Positions 22,215 through 34,412 of a stretch of DNA of 64,000 nucleotides are shown here, piece after piece. The first letter of the stretch is position 1, and every line of letters begins with the position of its first letter. A program made the position numbers and the translations under genes. The DNA is from Brienomyrus brachyistius. Lineage: Eukaryota; Chordata; Actinopteri; Osteoglossiformes; Mormyridae. The stretch is from contig NC_064537.1 in NCBI RefSeq assembly GCF_023856365.1, positions 3,983,001-4,047,000 of the forward strand, read 5' to 3'. The notes under the pieces were generated by a model. It did no database searches. It saw only the letters and a program-made list of their open reading frames with translations, and was not told where the DNA came from.

Positions 22215-25200
22215 ATGGCCCATGCTGTGAGCTTTGACGCCCTGGATCCCATGGCGGAGTGAGTCGGGATCTCCGCTGTTGGCACCTTCGTCCCACCCGA
22301 GACAGTCCACGCTTTCTGATGACTAGCTTGAGCAGCATTTTGGTGTGGTGTCTGCACTTTTAAATAAGTGTGAAAATTGAACACAATTAGCTGACACTTT
22401 TACCCAAACGGAGGTACAAATGAGGAAGGATTTGGGGTCAGAGAGCAGGGCTGATCAGCATCCAGAGCCCCTGGAGCAGTTGGGGATTAGACCCCAACGG
22501 TGATTTGATTACAGTTCAGTCTTTATTGTTGTCGTTGTGCGTGTCAGCACAGCGGGATTGAGTTGGCAACTCCCTTAGCAGTGCAAACAAAAAACACAAG
22601 ACAGGACGAAGCACGCAGTATGCAAACAATATGTATATAATTTTCTCAGCCAACCACGAGGTTTGAACCCACAACCTTTTGCACAGAGACAGAGACCCCC
22701 AAACCTGCAGAACTGCGCACTGGCCCCCATGTCACAGAGCAGCCTTTCTCGGCTGGGTGTTTGTGGGAAATGCTCATTGTCATTACCCCTGGGTCCCCAG
22801 GAGCCCGGTGGATGAAAACCAGGTGCACTCCTCCTTCTACCAGCTGATCAATGAGCAGAGCCACCTAGAGGAGGGGCTGGCGGAGGAGGGGCTGGAGTTG
22901 GAGGGGCTGGAGTCGGAGGGGCTGGCGGAGGAGGGTCGGGGTGAGTCACGGGGGTGCTGTCCTCCACCCCCCCCATATTGACTCGCATTAGAGCTCGGTA
23001 GCAGCCGATGCTGGCATCTGCCAGTGAGCTGACCATGAAGGCGTCTCCCACAGATGCTGTGGGCTACCTACCAGGCCCGTTGGCACCACTGCTGGACCAG
23101 CCGTGGTCCGCCGCCACTCTCAGGGTGCTGTCGGCCATGCCGAGCCGAACCATCGGTGAGTGAACGGCAAGGGATCATGACGCGACTGACTAACGAAATC
23201 GTCTCTGGGAACGTCTTCCCGGGAAGCCGGGCCAGTTGTGGCAGACTGTACTATAAGATTCCCTGCCTCTTTGTGTTGTTTGGTTGTTGTGGCGCCCTCT
23301 GCAGGCCGGAGTCGGGGGGCCATCCTATCGCAGTACTACAACCGCACCCTTCAGCTACGCAGGCGGCGCTCCACCCGGCCCACCCTGCATGACTTCTCCC
23401 GCACGGTGCGGCCCAGCATCCGCGGCTACCGCATAGAGACCGACTCCGGAGACGGTGAGTCCCACTCAGCCCGCGCTGTGCATTCGTGCGGCCGGCCGCT
23501 AGGCTTGCGCGTCATCGACTGCGACCGGATCAGGTGCATCTGGCCTGCGGTTAAAATCTGCTCGGAGTCTCCGGTGCCAAAGGGCTTTTCTGTTCACGGC
23601 GAGGGGGTTTGTGTCATGGTGCTTAGTGCCCGTCATCATCAGCGGTCTGATGCTGCTTTTTATGCTTTTATTGGTACTTCATCTCCAGTCTCAAAATGGA
23701 GAGTCGTATGAAAAAATGTGAAGGGGGACTGTATTCCTGTCCTCTGTTAATGGCTGACGAGGTAGAGTGTGGGGCCGATACTGGATAATCACACTGCGCT
23801 TCAGACGGGCCCTTTCTGCTGGGGATTCGATTTCCGTCCATCAGTCACAGCTGCAGGGTGCTGCTCTGACTTTGGTCTTGCAGAGAACAGGAGGGACCAG
23901 CTGGTGAACAACCTGCAGATCCTGCCGGCCAGCGATCGCATGCGCATGCTGCGGGCCATGCCGATCAGCCTCGCCGAGAAGAGCGAGCTGAGGTAGGCCC
24001 TGCCTGGACCCGTCTGGCCCTGCCCACTGTCCCTGCGTACCCTGATGCTGTGGATGCTTAGGGCCAGAGAACCAGTGGTATCTGTGTCTTGACATGTTTT
24101 TTGAGGGGGATTTTCCAGGAAGTCCCTTTCAGACTTGATGCGCTAAATGATCTTGATGTAAATAGAAAATAATAAACACAGACATAGTTTTTTTTCCCTT
24201 CAAATATCAACAGCATGATAGGCAGCTGATGCTCCTGAAATGTCAAGAAATTCATGGTTGTGCAGTTTCTTAGATCAGCAGAGGGCATAGTGATTAAGAA
24301 CTGGAGCTGAAAATGTGCTGGCTGTGATGCCAGGATGGGGGCATGGATTGCAGCCTTTTCAGCCTTTGATGTTTGAGAAGGCGACCTCGCTCAGCTCTGG
24401 GTAATGCCGGGTTTGTGTCGTGCGGTTCTCCGCAGGAGGCAAGCGTTATGTTACAAGGAGGGACAGACATCCCTCAGCGGACAGATTCCCTGCTGCAGCA
24501 ACCTCAAGTACTACGTCATCATCGTGAGTTTCCCAGCACGCTTCTCTCTCCCCCTTCCCACTGCCCCTCACTCTCACTGGCTGCTGTCCGTCTGGGTGGC
24601 CCCACTGGGTTAGCCACTAAACGCTAATAGCTACAGGATCTTTATGGGTGCCTCTGATGGGATCTGTGGTTGTTTAGCTTCTGCATGCTTTGGGCAGCAA
24701 TGTCTAAATATGGCTTAATATGTGAAGTCTGAACCTTAGACCCATTTAATGCTTTTGTGACTGCCAGCATGTGACCAACTTTCTGTCTACAAACATATAA
24801 ATAGGGCACAGTGACCATCGCTGTGAATGTGACAATGACAAGGTGACTTTCTCTGTCATTGTGACCGACAGTGTTGCCACCTCATCCCCTTCTAGGTGAC
24901 TTTTTGTCCTTGGTCAATTCACACTGTCACAGTCCCCCTTTCTCCCACCCGGTCCAGTGATACAGTGCTCCTGTTACTGTCCCTCTCCTTCCCGGTCCAG
25001 CGGTGCAGTGCTCGTGTGACCGTCCCTCTCCTTCCAGGTCCAGCGGTGCAGTGCTCGTGTGACCGTCCCTCTCCCTCCCGGTCCAGCGGTGCAGTGCTCC
25101 TGTGACCGTCCCTCTCCCTCCCGATCCAGCCGTGCAGTGCTCGTGTGACCGTCCCTCTCCTTCCCGGTCCAGCCGTGCAGTGCTCGTGTGACCGTCCCTC

Positions 25201-28200
25201 TCCCTCCCGGTCTAGCGGTGCAGTGCTCGTGTGACCGTCCCTCTCCCTCCCGGTCTAGCGGTGCAGTGCTCGTGTGACCGTCCCTCTCCCTCCCGGTCTA
25301 GCGGTGCAGTGCTCGTGTGACCGTCCCTCTCCCTCCCGGTCTAGCGGTGCAGTGCTCGTGTGACCGTCCCTCTCCCTCCCGGTCTAGCGGTGCAGTGCTC
25401 GTGTGACCGTCCCTCTCCCTCCCGGTCCAGCGGTGCAGTGCTCGTGTGACCGTCCCTCTCCCTCCCGGTCCAGCCGTGCAGTGCTCGTGTGACCCTCCCT
25501 CTCCCTCCCGGTCCAGCCGTGCAGTGCTCCTGTGACCCTCCCTCTCCCTCCCGGTCCAGCCGTGCAGTGCTCCTGTGACCCTCCCTCTCCCTCCCAGGCC
25601 CTGCGGCAGGGCTGGTACAGCTGGCTCTCCGTGCTGCACTCCCTGCAGCCATGGAAGATGGCGCTGAAGCGTGTGAGCGGCCGCTTCGGCACGGGCGTGC
25701 TGTCCTACTTTGTCTTCCTCCGGACCCTGCTGCTCTTCAACGTCCTGCTCCTCTTCATCAATGGCTTCTTCCTAGTCATCCCACAGGCAGTTCACCCCCC
25801 ACTCCTCACCAGCGCCCCCGTGAAATTCACAGGGCTGGAGCTCGTCACCGGAGCTGTAAGTGTATTGTTTACTTGCAGATTGTAGTCATAAGGACGGAGA
25901 TACTCTGCTGTACACTTGGTACAGGACAGTTCAGTGCTTGCAGATATAATGCGAATCTCTAGTACACATGATTGTTTTGCACTGTCTTTCGGAAGACCTT
26001 CACTTACAGTATCTAGCAGATGTTTCTAGATTGGCCAATCCCTGTAGCTTCAAATGTTAAGGGCCAAGTGGTGCTAGGCATAGGATATGAACCAGCAACC
26101 TTCTGTCCTTGTAAACTTGTAAAGCTACACACCGAGATTTCATTGGCATGCCCCTAGGCTGAGATGTACCACAGTGTTAGTGTGTCAGGGCTGAAAATTT
26201 GTTTGGTGTGTCAGGTTAAGAATCACTGGCTAAGGTAGGGTTTCAATGAGCTTCTGTAAGACCGTAACAGCCTCCACCACCCCCCTCTGCTATTCTAGGG
26301 ACGCTTTTCCAGCTCTGTGATGTATTACGGTTACTACACCAACTCTGCTCTGATGGGAAGCTGCCAGCAGAACAGCACAGGGGCCCTGAGTCCTCAGTGC
26401 GCCTCCGAAACCTTTGGCCTGGACTACAAAATGCCGCTGGCCTACTTCTTCACCGTCGGTATTGCCTTCTTCATCACCTGCATCATCCTCGTTTACAGTA
26501 TGTCAAAATCGTTTGGGCAGAGTTTCCGTGTGGACAAACCACAGGGCAGCCTGGCCCTCAAGGTCTTCTGCTCCTGGGACTTCAGGGTCATCAAGAAGAC
26601 GTCCATGAAGCTGCAGGCCGAGAATATCAGCACACAGCTCAAGGTGTCTATCCGTTCGTTCGCTTCCTCATTCGTTTGTTTGCTTGTTTTTGTTTGCCTA
26701 TTTGTTTACTCATCCATCCATCCATTTTCCAAACCGCTTATCCTACTGGGTCGCGGGGGGTCCAGAGCCTATCCCGGAAGCAATGGGCACGAGACAGGGA
26801 ACAACCCAGGATGGGGGGCCAGCCCATCGCAGGGCACACTCGCACACCTTTCACTCTCACATGCACTCCTACGAGCAATTTAGCAACTCCAATTAGCCTC
26901 AGCATGTTTTTGGACTGTGGGGGGGAAACCGGAGTACCCGGAGGAAACCCCACGACGACATGGGGAGAACATGCAAACTCCGCACACATGTGACCCAGGC
27001 GGAGACTCGAACCCGGGTCCCAGAGGTGTGAGGCAACAGTGCTAACCACTGCACCACCATGCCGCCCCCTCCTGTATGTCGTCTGTAGCAGAAATAACAG
27101 ATGTGTGTTGTGTAAAAACAGGTCAGCGAGTGGAGGGGTGATGAGTATTTTGTAGGTGGGCTTTTTGAGAGTCGTCTTGTAGTTTTAATCTTTGTGCTGT
27201 TATGATTCCAGAATCCAGAGTTCAAGAAGGGATGAGAAGTTTAAAATAAGGTGGAACTTTATGGGTCTCTGAAGGGAGGAATATTTGTCCAGTAGCACAG
27301 AGAGGAAATATAAGGAAGGATGATAAATATAACAAAAGGAAAAAGTAGAAGTAAAAAGCAAATGCGTGACAGAGAATCAATACTGAAAGGAGCATTTAGT
27401 TGTATAGGTGCCTACGTTTCTAGTTAACATGTATTTTGAAAGGGCTTGAATCTGCTTCCCATCTCTGGCTTGTCTTGCACAAGTACAGGTACATTGGAAT
27501 GATTCTTTTCACCGACCCCATCTTGCTTTCCATAGCTTGAGGGTCAGAGTGCAGCTGACGTGCAGCTGGGGGTTATGGGGCTGGCTCAAGTGCCCATGGA
27601 CATGTGACTGTTCTGCCGAAGCTGGGGCTCGAACTAGCGATCTTCTGGTCACATGCACAGAGGCTTAGCCCACTGGGCTTTGGTACCCTGCCGCTGGTCC
27701 GATACCCCGTGTCCGTCCCGTTCCTGCCCGTCGAGTAAGGGGCATGGTGTTACATCGTAAGTGTTGCTAAAACTGTCCACATCCTCTTTCCTGCCGCCCG
27801 TGCCTCACCCATACTTCCTGGCTGATGGTCCCTCCTGCAGGAGCTGCTGTCGGAGCTGAGCTGTCGGCAGGAGCGCCGGGGCCTGGCACAGAGCTTGGCG
27901 CGGCACCTCGTGCACCTTCTCGCCTGGCTCATGTGCATCGGCAGCACCGTGGCCTGCAGCCTTGCTGTCTACTACTTCTCAGAGTACCTGCACAAGGTGG
28001 GGCTGCCTGTCTTGGCCAAAAGTGTCCATTTCCTAAGCGCTGTTAGCCTCCCTTACTTTTAGCTCCCTCAAGGGTCCAACATCCGGCCTTAGCTGACATC
28101 CTGTAGGTCGCATGTCCAGTTCCTGAATCGTTAAGCGTGCTGTCAGTCATTGACTTGGTTGCCTGTCCCCCCCCGCCCCACCCCCTGGTTCCTGCAGAAG

Positions 28201-31200
28201 TGGGTGGCAGAACATGGCCCGCTAGAGGAGGCCAGCCCGCTGGAGGAGGCCAGCTTGCTGGCGCTGCCTGTGGTCGTGTCCAGCTTCAACCTTCTGCTGC
28301 CCGGATTCTTCAACACCGTGGCCTGGATGGAGCAGTATGACTCGCCCAGCGTGCTCACCTACGTCTCCATCTTCAGGTATGTCCTGCCCCCCGCGCTCCC
28401 CCCACGGCCCTCACCACCATCTCTCTCTCACTTTAGCACTGCCTGCTAATTCGCCGCCTTGCGTTCAGCGTGTTACAACTGATGCTTTGAAGAAAATAAA
28501 ATGCTTTTTTTTTTTTTTATAAGTAGGCTATTGTATAATTGTATAATTTATGAGATAAATTTAAGTACATTTGTATCAATTTACCTTTATCCAAAAGACA
28601 TGCTTTAGTCACTGTTCCTAGAGCTGGATGTTTTACCCAAATACTTTTGCTCAGAGACGTCAGCAAGCTCTGAGAAGTCTAGGGGTTGCGGCGTGAGTTA
28701 CCAGTCTCCCGCTATACAGGAAGTGATGTCGTCATCCAGCGTAACTCGGCTGTCATGGTAACCACAAGTCCCGTCCCCCTTTCCCAACAGGAACCTCTTG
28801 CTGAAAGTGTGCCTCCTAGTGGTGCTGTGCTACCATTGGCTGGGCCGGATCGCCGCTGGTCCAAAAGAGTTAAAACTGAAGGTATGCCGCTAGACCACAT
28901 AAGCCTGTTTTGGGCTGGTGTGGCATGCCCACTTTCAGCTCTGTATCCCCCCCCCCCACAGTGCTGGGAGAGTTTTGTGGGCCAGGAGATGTATCGCTTC
29001 CTCATCATGGACTTCATCTTCACCATGCTGGACACCTTCTTTGGAGAATTCCTCTGGAAGTGAGTATGGTGTGGCTCCTCCCCCCTGCCTCCGGACCGCC
29101 CTCTGCTTCTTGAGACCACGCCTCCATCTCCCCCATGTCTCCTGGACTCTTGTAGGATTTTCTCCCAGAAGGCCCTGAAGAGGAAGAGGAAGCCCGTGTT
29201 TGACATCGCTCGGAATGTCCTGGAGCTTATCTATGGACAGACACTCGCCTGGTAAAGACCGCCACTCCACTAAGACCCACCTTCCCTGGGAAGGGGAAGT
29301 GACATCATTGGGAGGTCTTTTCCGCCAGTGACCGACTCTGCTTTAACCCTCACCGCTGAGTGCTGATAGTAAACAGGAAACGTCCCTTTCGCAGACAGGA
29401 AGGGTAGATTACTGCCCGTTCGGCTGCGGTTTCTCACGCTATCTCGGTGCTGAGAGCTTTGCGTATGGTGTACTGGGCTGCTCTGCTGCTGGTTTGGTGA
29501 TTGTGTTTGGGGCCCTCTCCCCCCCCCCCCCTGCAGGCTGGGAGTGTTGTATGCCCCCCTGCTGCCTGCTGTTCAACTCATCAAACTTCTGCTGCTGTTC
29601 TACATGAAGAAGGTAAGGCGAGTGTGTGTCTGTATGGTGTGTCTGTATGGTGTGTCCTCCGTAACAATGTGTGACGCCCCTACACCCCTCCTCCCACACA
29701 CTCTCCATTAGTGTCAGTGATGTTCCGCATGCCTCCCCGTACCTGTGGGCTCTGAACCCACACCACCCCGGCCCCCAGCAGATTTACACTCACGTCATTC
29801 GCTTTGGCTGTCGGAGGGGAGGGGAGGGAGGTGTATCATTGTCTCGCCCCCCTCACCACCCCTTTCTGTATCGGCCCTGTCTCACCCCCCCCCCCCCCCC
29901 CCCCCTCCCTCCCAAAGACCAGCCTGATGATGAACTGCCAGGCCCCCCGTAAGCCCTGGAGAGCCACCCAGATGACCACCTTCTTCATCAGCCTCCTATG
30001 CTTCCCGTCCTTCGTGGGGGCGGCCGTGTCCGTCACCTATACCATGTGGACGTGAGTGATGCCTAAGCACCGCCCACTGCGGTGACACCCCCCCCCCCCC
30101 CCAGACGTCCTCTGTGCCTGCCCTCTTCTCTAGTGGTGGTGGGGGTGGTTTCTAGTGAATATTCCTCTCTACCTATTTAAGATTATGTCCTCATTCAGAT
30201 GCCTCTCCCCCCCCCATGGGGCTGATCATGGGCTCCTTACCCCCCAGGATTAAGCCCTCGGAGCAGTGCGGACCTTTCCAGAACCTGACCACCATGTTCC
30301 AGTCAGGAAAGCTGTGGGTACAGCAGTTGGAAAAGCAGAATCCCAGGCTGGCCTGGCTTGCCTGGGTGCACGCCTACCTGGTGGAGAACCCGCTCTTTCT
30401 CTTCGTGTCTGCCGGAATCTTCCTGTAAGTCTGGCCAGAGGACAGCGCAGCACTTCTGCGATCTGTCTGTGAACTCCTCAGGCTTGGCATTTGATATTCT
30501 GAACGTGATTCTGCCGTGATCGCAGTAGCGGCCTTGAGGGTTGCCACTGATCCTTCTGTTGAACGGAATGCTGCCATCTGCTGGGCGAACGACTGTAACA
30601 CAACTGTGCCTGTTTCAGGGTTGTCATTTATTTCCACACCCAAGTGGTCGACGGTCAGCGGAAGATCATCGACCTCCTGCAGGAGCAGATCGAGAATGTG
30701 AGTGGGGCAGAACCGGCGCGTGAAGCCTGGGGTTGACGTTGTGTGGTTCTACCAAGCGACTCGTCCCTGAAAACGACCACCTAGGGTTTTCCATCAGGGC
30801 CGAGGAGGGGATGGGTGATGCACTGAAGGCTCTGCTTCATGTGTATGTTTCTGTGTGATTAAGTTGGACCTAAAGCAGCAGATACGTTTGGACCATGTGG
30901 GTGGGTGACTGTCTGGGCGGTCCGCGGGCTCGACCATCTCGATTCCGCTTACGAAGGTAGCTCTGTTTCTCTCCGCAGGAGGGGTTCGACAAGAAGTTCC
31001 TCATCACCAAGCTGCAGGCTATCCACGAGCAGAAACGTCCACGGCAGAGACCGAAGGCGGCAGGAAGTGAGGTCAGGAGATGTGAGGGTGCAGGGATGGG
31101 CTTGCATTGGGGGAACAGGAATCTGCCAAAATGTCAGGCCCATAGCATGCAAAGTCTAACCCCTGTGCTGAACCTCTGGCCAGTAGCGTGAGTAAGGTCG

Positions 31201-31459
31201 TCTGTATTCCTGTTTAAAACCTCCCTGCTCCGTCCCATTGTTGTGAATTGTAGTCAACAGCTTAAAATGTTTGAATTGCGTGTAGAAGTATCATTTAACA
31301 AGTGATTCCAAAATCATGTGAAGTTCTTCAGCATGAATGAGTTTCCTGACTGAAAGCCCCTCCTCCTCAAATGCTGGCTTTCAGCAGCAACCCAGCCTTC
31401 CTTGGTAAACGTCTCTCTCCTCCTTTGTCCTGACGTAGGGCTCTGATGTGGACGAGTGA
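22215..31459 (+). CDS. tmc6: Transmembrane channel-like protein 6 (EVER1 family)
   Basis: Nineteen coding exons join in continuous phase: 22215-22258, 22801-22940, 23054-23155, 23305-23454, 23884-23992, 24436-24523, 25598-25855, 26299-26643, 27841-27996, 28198-28376, 28791-28881, 28962-29059, 29156-29251, 29537-29612, 29918-30051, 30248-30424, 30619-30697, 30979-31071, 31439-31459. The product is 811 residues (human TMC6: 805). Diagnostic TMC6 blocks: [44 protein letters not shown], the TMC signature [18 protein letters not shown] (from residue 555), and [19 protein letters not shown]. Multiple hydrophobic segments begin with the exon-7 run [21 protein letters not shown]6 is a multi-pass ER membrane protein that pairs with TMC8 and CIB1. 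The N-terminus carries an unusual pentapeptide repeat in exon 2. The start ATG at 22215 aligns with the human start. Intron 6 is dominated by a 43-bp minisatellite and intron 8 holds a SINE. Confidence 0.96.
22385..22515 (-). repeat. Fish interspersed repeat fragment
   Basis: 'agctgacacttttacccaaa', then 'tggagcagttggggattaga', is the reverse form of a common fish SINE-tail element. It lies in tmc6 intron 1, followed by a 'tctttattgttgtcgttgtg' LINE-tail-like segment to about 22640. Confidence 0.4.
22868..22939 (+). repeat. tmc6: In-frame 15-bp coding repeat in tmc6 exon 2
   Basis: Five 15-bp units encode [25 protein letters not shown] (about residues 38-61). Human TMC6 has a single EGLELQ-like piece at the same place. 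The acidic, leucine-containing repeat precedes the conserved N-terminal block. Confidence 0.9.
24930..25597. repeat. 43-bp minisatellite ending at the tmc6 exon 7 acceptor
   Basis: About 15 copies of a 43-bp unit, e.g. cggtgcagtgctcgtgtgac plus cgtccctctccctcccggtctag. The final copy ends ctccctctccctcccAG, which is the splice acceptor of exon 7 at 25596-25597. The long minus-strand frames here come from the repeat (43 is not a multiple of 3, so frames cycle). Confidence 0.93.
26708..27067 (-). mobile_element. tRNA-derived SINE with (ATGG)n tail, reverse copy
   Basis: Same family as 9738-10072, full length in reverse from 'catccatccatccattttcc' to 'accactgcaccaccatgccg'. No clear target duplication was found. 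It lies in tmc6 intron 8, shortly after exon 8. Confidence 0.82.
27515..27690. repeat. Fish interspersed repeat fragment
   Basis: 'cagctgggggttatggggct', 'ggctcgaactagcgatcttc' and the following text match the reverse tRNA-like element also seen at 8095-8222. A more decayed relative lies at about 26000-26130. Both are intronic in tmc6. Confidence 0.4.
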
Positions 31460-31875
31460 CGCTCTGCCCCACGTGCCGACCTCTGCCTGTTTGTGATCAC
31501 AGTTGCTAAATGTGACCTTCTCCCCTCTTGTGAGGAGGACTCAGGACTGCCCCCAACAGGCCAGCAAAATCTCATCAGAGACCGAAATGTACTTTTTTTC
31601 AAAACTGACTTTTTGAGCAACTGCGTTTTCCAGGACTAAAATCAGTCCCCATGTTACCTCTCATTTCCCTTTTATTCTTTAGAATAGAAGTAGTGACCTG
31701 GTACAATTTCCACTAGAGGGGGACAGTGAGTGAGACATTTTATATACCTTAATGGATATTTTGTAAATGTGACTACTGAACATTGAGCTGTTTCAGTACC
31801 ATTTATAGTTTTATGTTGTATGTTTTTTTTAGAATACTGTGAATTGTACATAAATGGTGTTTTTCCTTCTGTAAA

Positions 31876-31913
31876 AATAAATCAATGTGTTTATTTGATG
31901 AGAGGAAAATAAA
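31876..31913 (+). terminator. tmc6: tmc6 poly(A) signals
   Basis: Two AATAAA hexamers, at 31876-31881 and 31908-31913, lie about 420-450 bases after the tmc6 stop (31457-31459). Confidence 0.65.
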
Positions 31914-32032
31914 AGGGTGAACTGTTGGTGAATGGGCTGGCTATGCAGGCTGCTGCTGTTAGAGGGCTGGTTACTGGCCTGCTGGCCTTTTTAAGGAAAT
32001 GTCTGCTTTTCCATCCTTATTAATGCATACGG

Positions 32033-32200
32033 TGGGGGTGCTGTGTGGCACAGCAGGGGAGGCCTCTATGCTTGCGATAGGAAGGTCGCTGGTTCGAGTC
32101 CCAGCCTAGGCATAGACTCGCATGTCTGGGCACCTGAGCCGGGCCGCTAAGGTTCTGATCATTGTCTGATCCTGTGCTGGGACATATACCCCCCCCGGCT
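32033..32200 (+). mobile_element. tRNA-derived SINE fragment
   Basis: 'gctgtgtggcacagcagggg' and B-box 'ggttcgagtccc' (about 32091-32102) followed by a decayed body. It is just downstream of tmc6. A 30-bp unit is tandemly doubled right after it at about 32281-32345 ('gagtgtgtctgtacaggttg'). Confidence 0.5.
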
Positions 32201-32494
32201 TATTCTCTCCTATCTGTGTATCAGAGGGGGGGTCTTAAAGTATGTGTTCTCTTTGCATGGTTAAAAAGGTGAATTACCCCAGAGTGTGTCTGTACAGGTT
32301 GCAGTGCCCCCAGAGTGTGTCTGTACAGGTTGCAGTGCCCCCAGAGTGGAATCGGGCGTAATCGGCGCCCTTACATTCCACGTTGGCGGCTTCAGGTTTT
32401 CTTTTTGAGGCAGGGTGGGTCTCACTGGGGTTTGGAACCTGGGACCACAGTCATTGCTGAACAGTATGTTGAACCTGGAGTTAATATTTTTTTA

Positions 32495-33600
32495 AATAAT
32501 ATTCATAAGAAATTTACAAACGAGAGGAGGCCATTCGGCCCATCAAGCTCGTTTGAGAGAACTTGACTAATAGCTCAGAGTTGTTAAAATCTTATCCAGC
32601 TCTGATTTAAAGGAACTCAGGGTTTTAGCTTACGCTACACTAGCAGGAAGACTATTCCATATTCTAACTACACGCTGTGTAAAGAAGTGCTTCCTCAAAT
32701 TCATTTTAAAATGTTCTCCCACTAATTTCCACTTATGGCCACGAGTTCTAGTATTTAAACTAATATTGAAATAGCCATTAGGCTGAACAGCATCCAGACC
32801 TGTTAGAATCTTATATACCTGGATCATGTCTCCCCTTAGTCTCTTTTGTTTGAGGCTAAACAGATTCAGCTCAGCTAACCTCTCCTCATAAAACATTCCT
32901 CTAAGACCAGGAATCATTCTCGTAGCCCTATGTTGCACCTTTTCCAAGGCAGCAATGTCCTTCTTAAGGTAAAGTGACCAAACCTGCACACAATATTCTA
33001 GGTGGGGCCTTGCCAAGGAATTATATAATCGTAGCATCACCTCCCTTGACTTAAACTCCACACACCTAGAGATGTAACCCAACATCCTATTGGCCTTTTT
33101 TATTGCTTCCCCACACTGGCGAGAGTGGGACATGGAAGCATCAACACACACACCGAGATCTTTCTCGTAATCAGCTACCTTTATTTCAGTGGAACCCATA
33201 AAATATCTGTACTTTATATTTCCGCTCCCTGCATGGATTACCTTACATTTATCTACGTTAAATTTAATCTGCCAGGTATCAGCCCAGTCGCTAATTAAAT
33301 CCAGATCCCGTTGTAGCTTTGCTGCTGCTAGATCAGTATCTGCTACACCACCCACCTTGGTATCGTCTGCAAATTTAACCAGTTTACTGTACGTATCAAT
33401 GGTGTCAATATCGTTAATTTAAATTAGGCACAATAGTGGTCCTAAAATTGAACCCTGCGGTACCCCACTATGAATGCAGGCCCCCTGTGACATTGTGCCT
33501 CTACTAACTACCCACTACTTCCTGTCTATTGACCAGTTTTCGATCCAAGCTGCTCCAGTTCCTAAAGTCTCTGCAGCTTTGAACTTAAGCAAGAGGCGAT
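32495..33600 (-). mobile_element. CR1/Rex1-like LINE, 5'-truncated, partial reverse transcriptase
   Basis: On the minus strand a 241-codon frame (33355-32630) encodes the C-terminal half of a non-LTR reverse transcriptase: DLISDWADTWQIKFNVDKCK, EKDLGVCVD, RPHLEYCVQVWS, LEKVQHRATRMI, RTRGHKWKL, WNSLPASV. Just upstream, broken by a frame change, are [15 protein letters not shown] text and the catalytic box KFADDTK. The frame ends early at a TAA where related copies read on to FKSELDK. The 3' end carries the fish LINE tail 'gaatggcctcctctcgtttg' (reverse of about 32522-32541). It is a dead copy lying between the 3' ends of tmc6 and notum. Confidence 0.85.
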
Positions 33601-33888
33601 AAAATCGTGCGACATGACAGGAAAGTGACATCAGCACGGACACATTTTGGTTTTGCTGTAGTTTTATGTTGTTTTCTTTTTTACATTTGTTATGAAAACA
33701 TGCGGTCAGAACACAAGAGAAACATATTTACAATTTACAAAGAATCACTTCTCTGTCTGAATAGCACTTATAAATATGATTTACATAATAAAATAAATAT
33801 GTAAATTTACTGAAATAGCTTGTTTAAAAAATATGTTACAGAACAAAATAGAATTACTTATACTCCTTTTTCTGCTTGTTACGAAGTC

Positions 33889-33894
33889 TTTATT
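33889..33894 (-). terminator. notum: Candidate distal notum poly(A) signal
   Basis: AATAAA on the minus strand, about 1.5 kb past the notum stop. I saw no canonical hexamer nearer the stop, so the 3' UTR may be this long, or a variant signal may be used. Confidence 0.3.
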
Positions 33895-34412
33895 AATCAT
33901 ATATAAAACCATCTGTCGCCATGTGAAAAGTGGCTTCCTGTTGAACGTGTTTTAACCAGTCAACCATGTTCGGTAGAAAAAGCTCCTGTAAAGGAAAGTA
34001 AGGTTCTGACCCTTCGTGAGGGAGGGGTGAGAGGTCAGGGGGGAGGGGTCACCTAGAGCAATACACAGCGGGTTATGAACAGCTGGAGGAGGATGTTCAA
34101 TGGGATGACAGAGCAATGTGAGCTGTGACCCTTTGCATCCGCGGCTCACCATGCAGGCCATGCAGCACATAATCTGTGTTAACCTGGCCACAGGAATCCA
34201 CAAGGGGCCCTCTGGCCTGCAGTTCCCCAAGTGGCCAAGAGAGGGATCATGCTCACAAGATTACCAAAGCATGGATGGAAACTATTTTTTTTTTTTATTA
34301 TACAGACACCAGGAAATATTAAGCTTTCTGGCTCACTCTGGCCAGTCACACCTGGACTGAAAAATGAAGGTTCTGAAACACTGGTGTAATGTCAAACGAA
34401 TTGCGCTTTTCC

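Noticed and set aside
25298..25692. Three overlapping minus-strand frames of about 100 aa with Gly-Arg-Glu repeats
   Set aside because: Antisense translation of the 43-bp tmc6 intron minisatellite; they overlap in all frames and run into tmc6 exon 7 antisense.
32630..33355. 241-aa minus-strand frame as a possible host gene
   Set aside because: Its blocks (WADTWQIKFNVDKCK, RPHLEYCVQVWS, RTRGHKWKL) are those of a non-LTR reverse transcriptase; it is a dead LINE.
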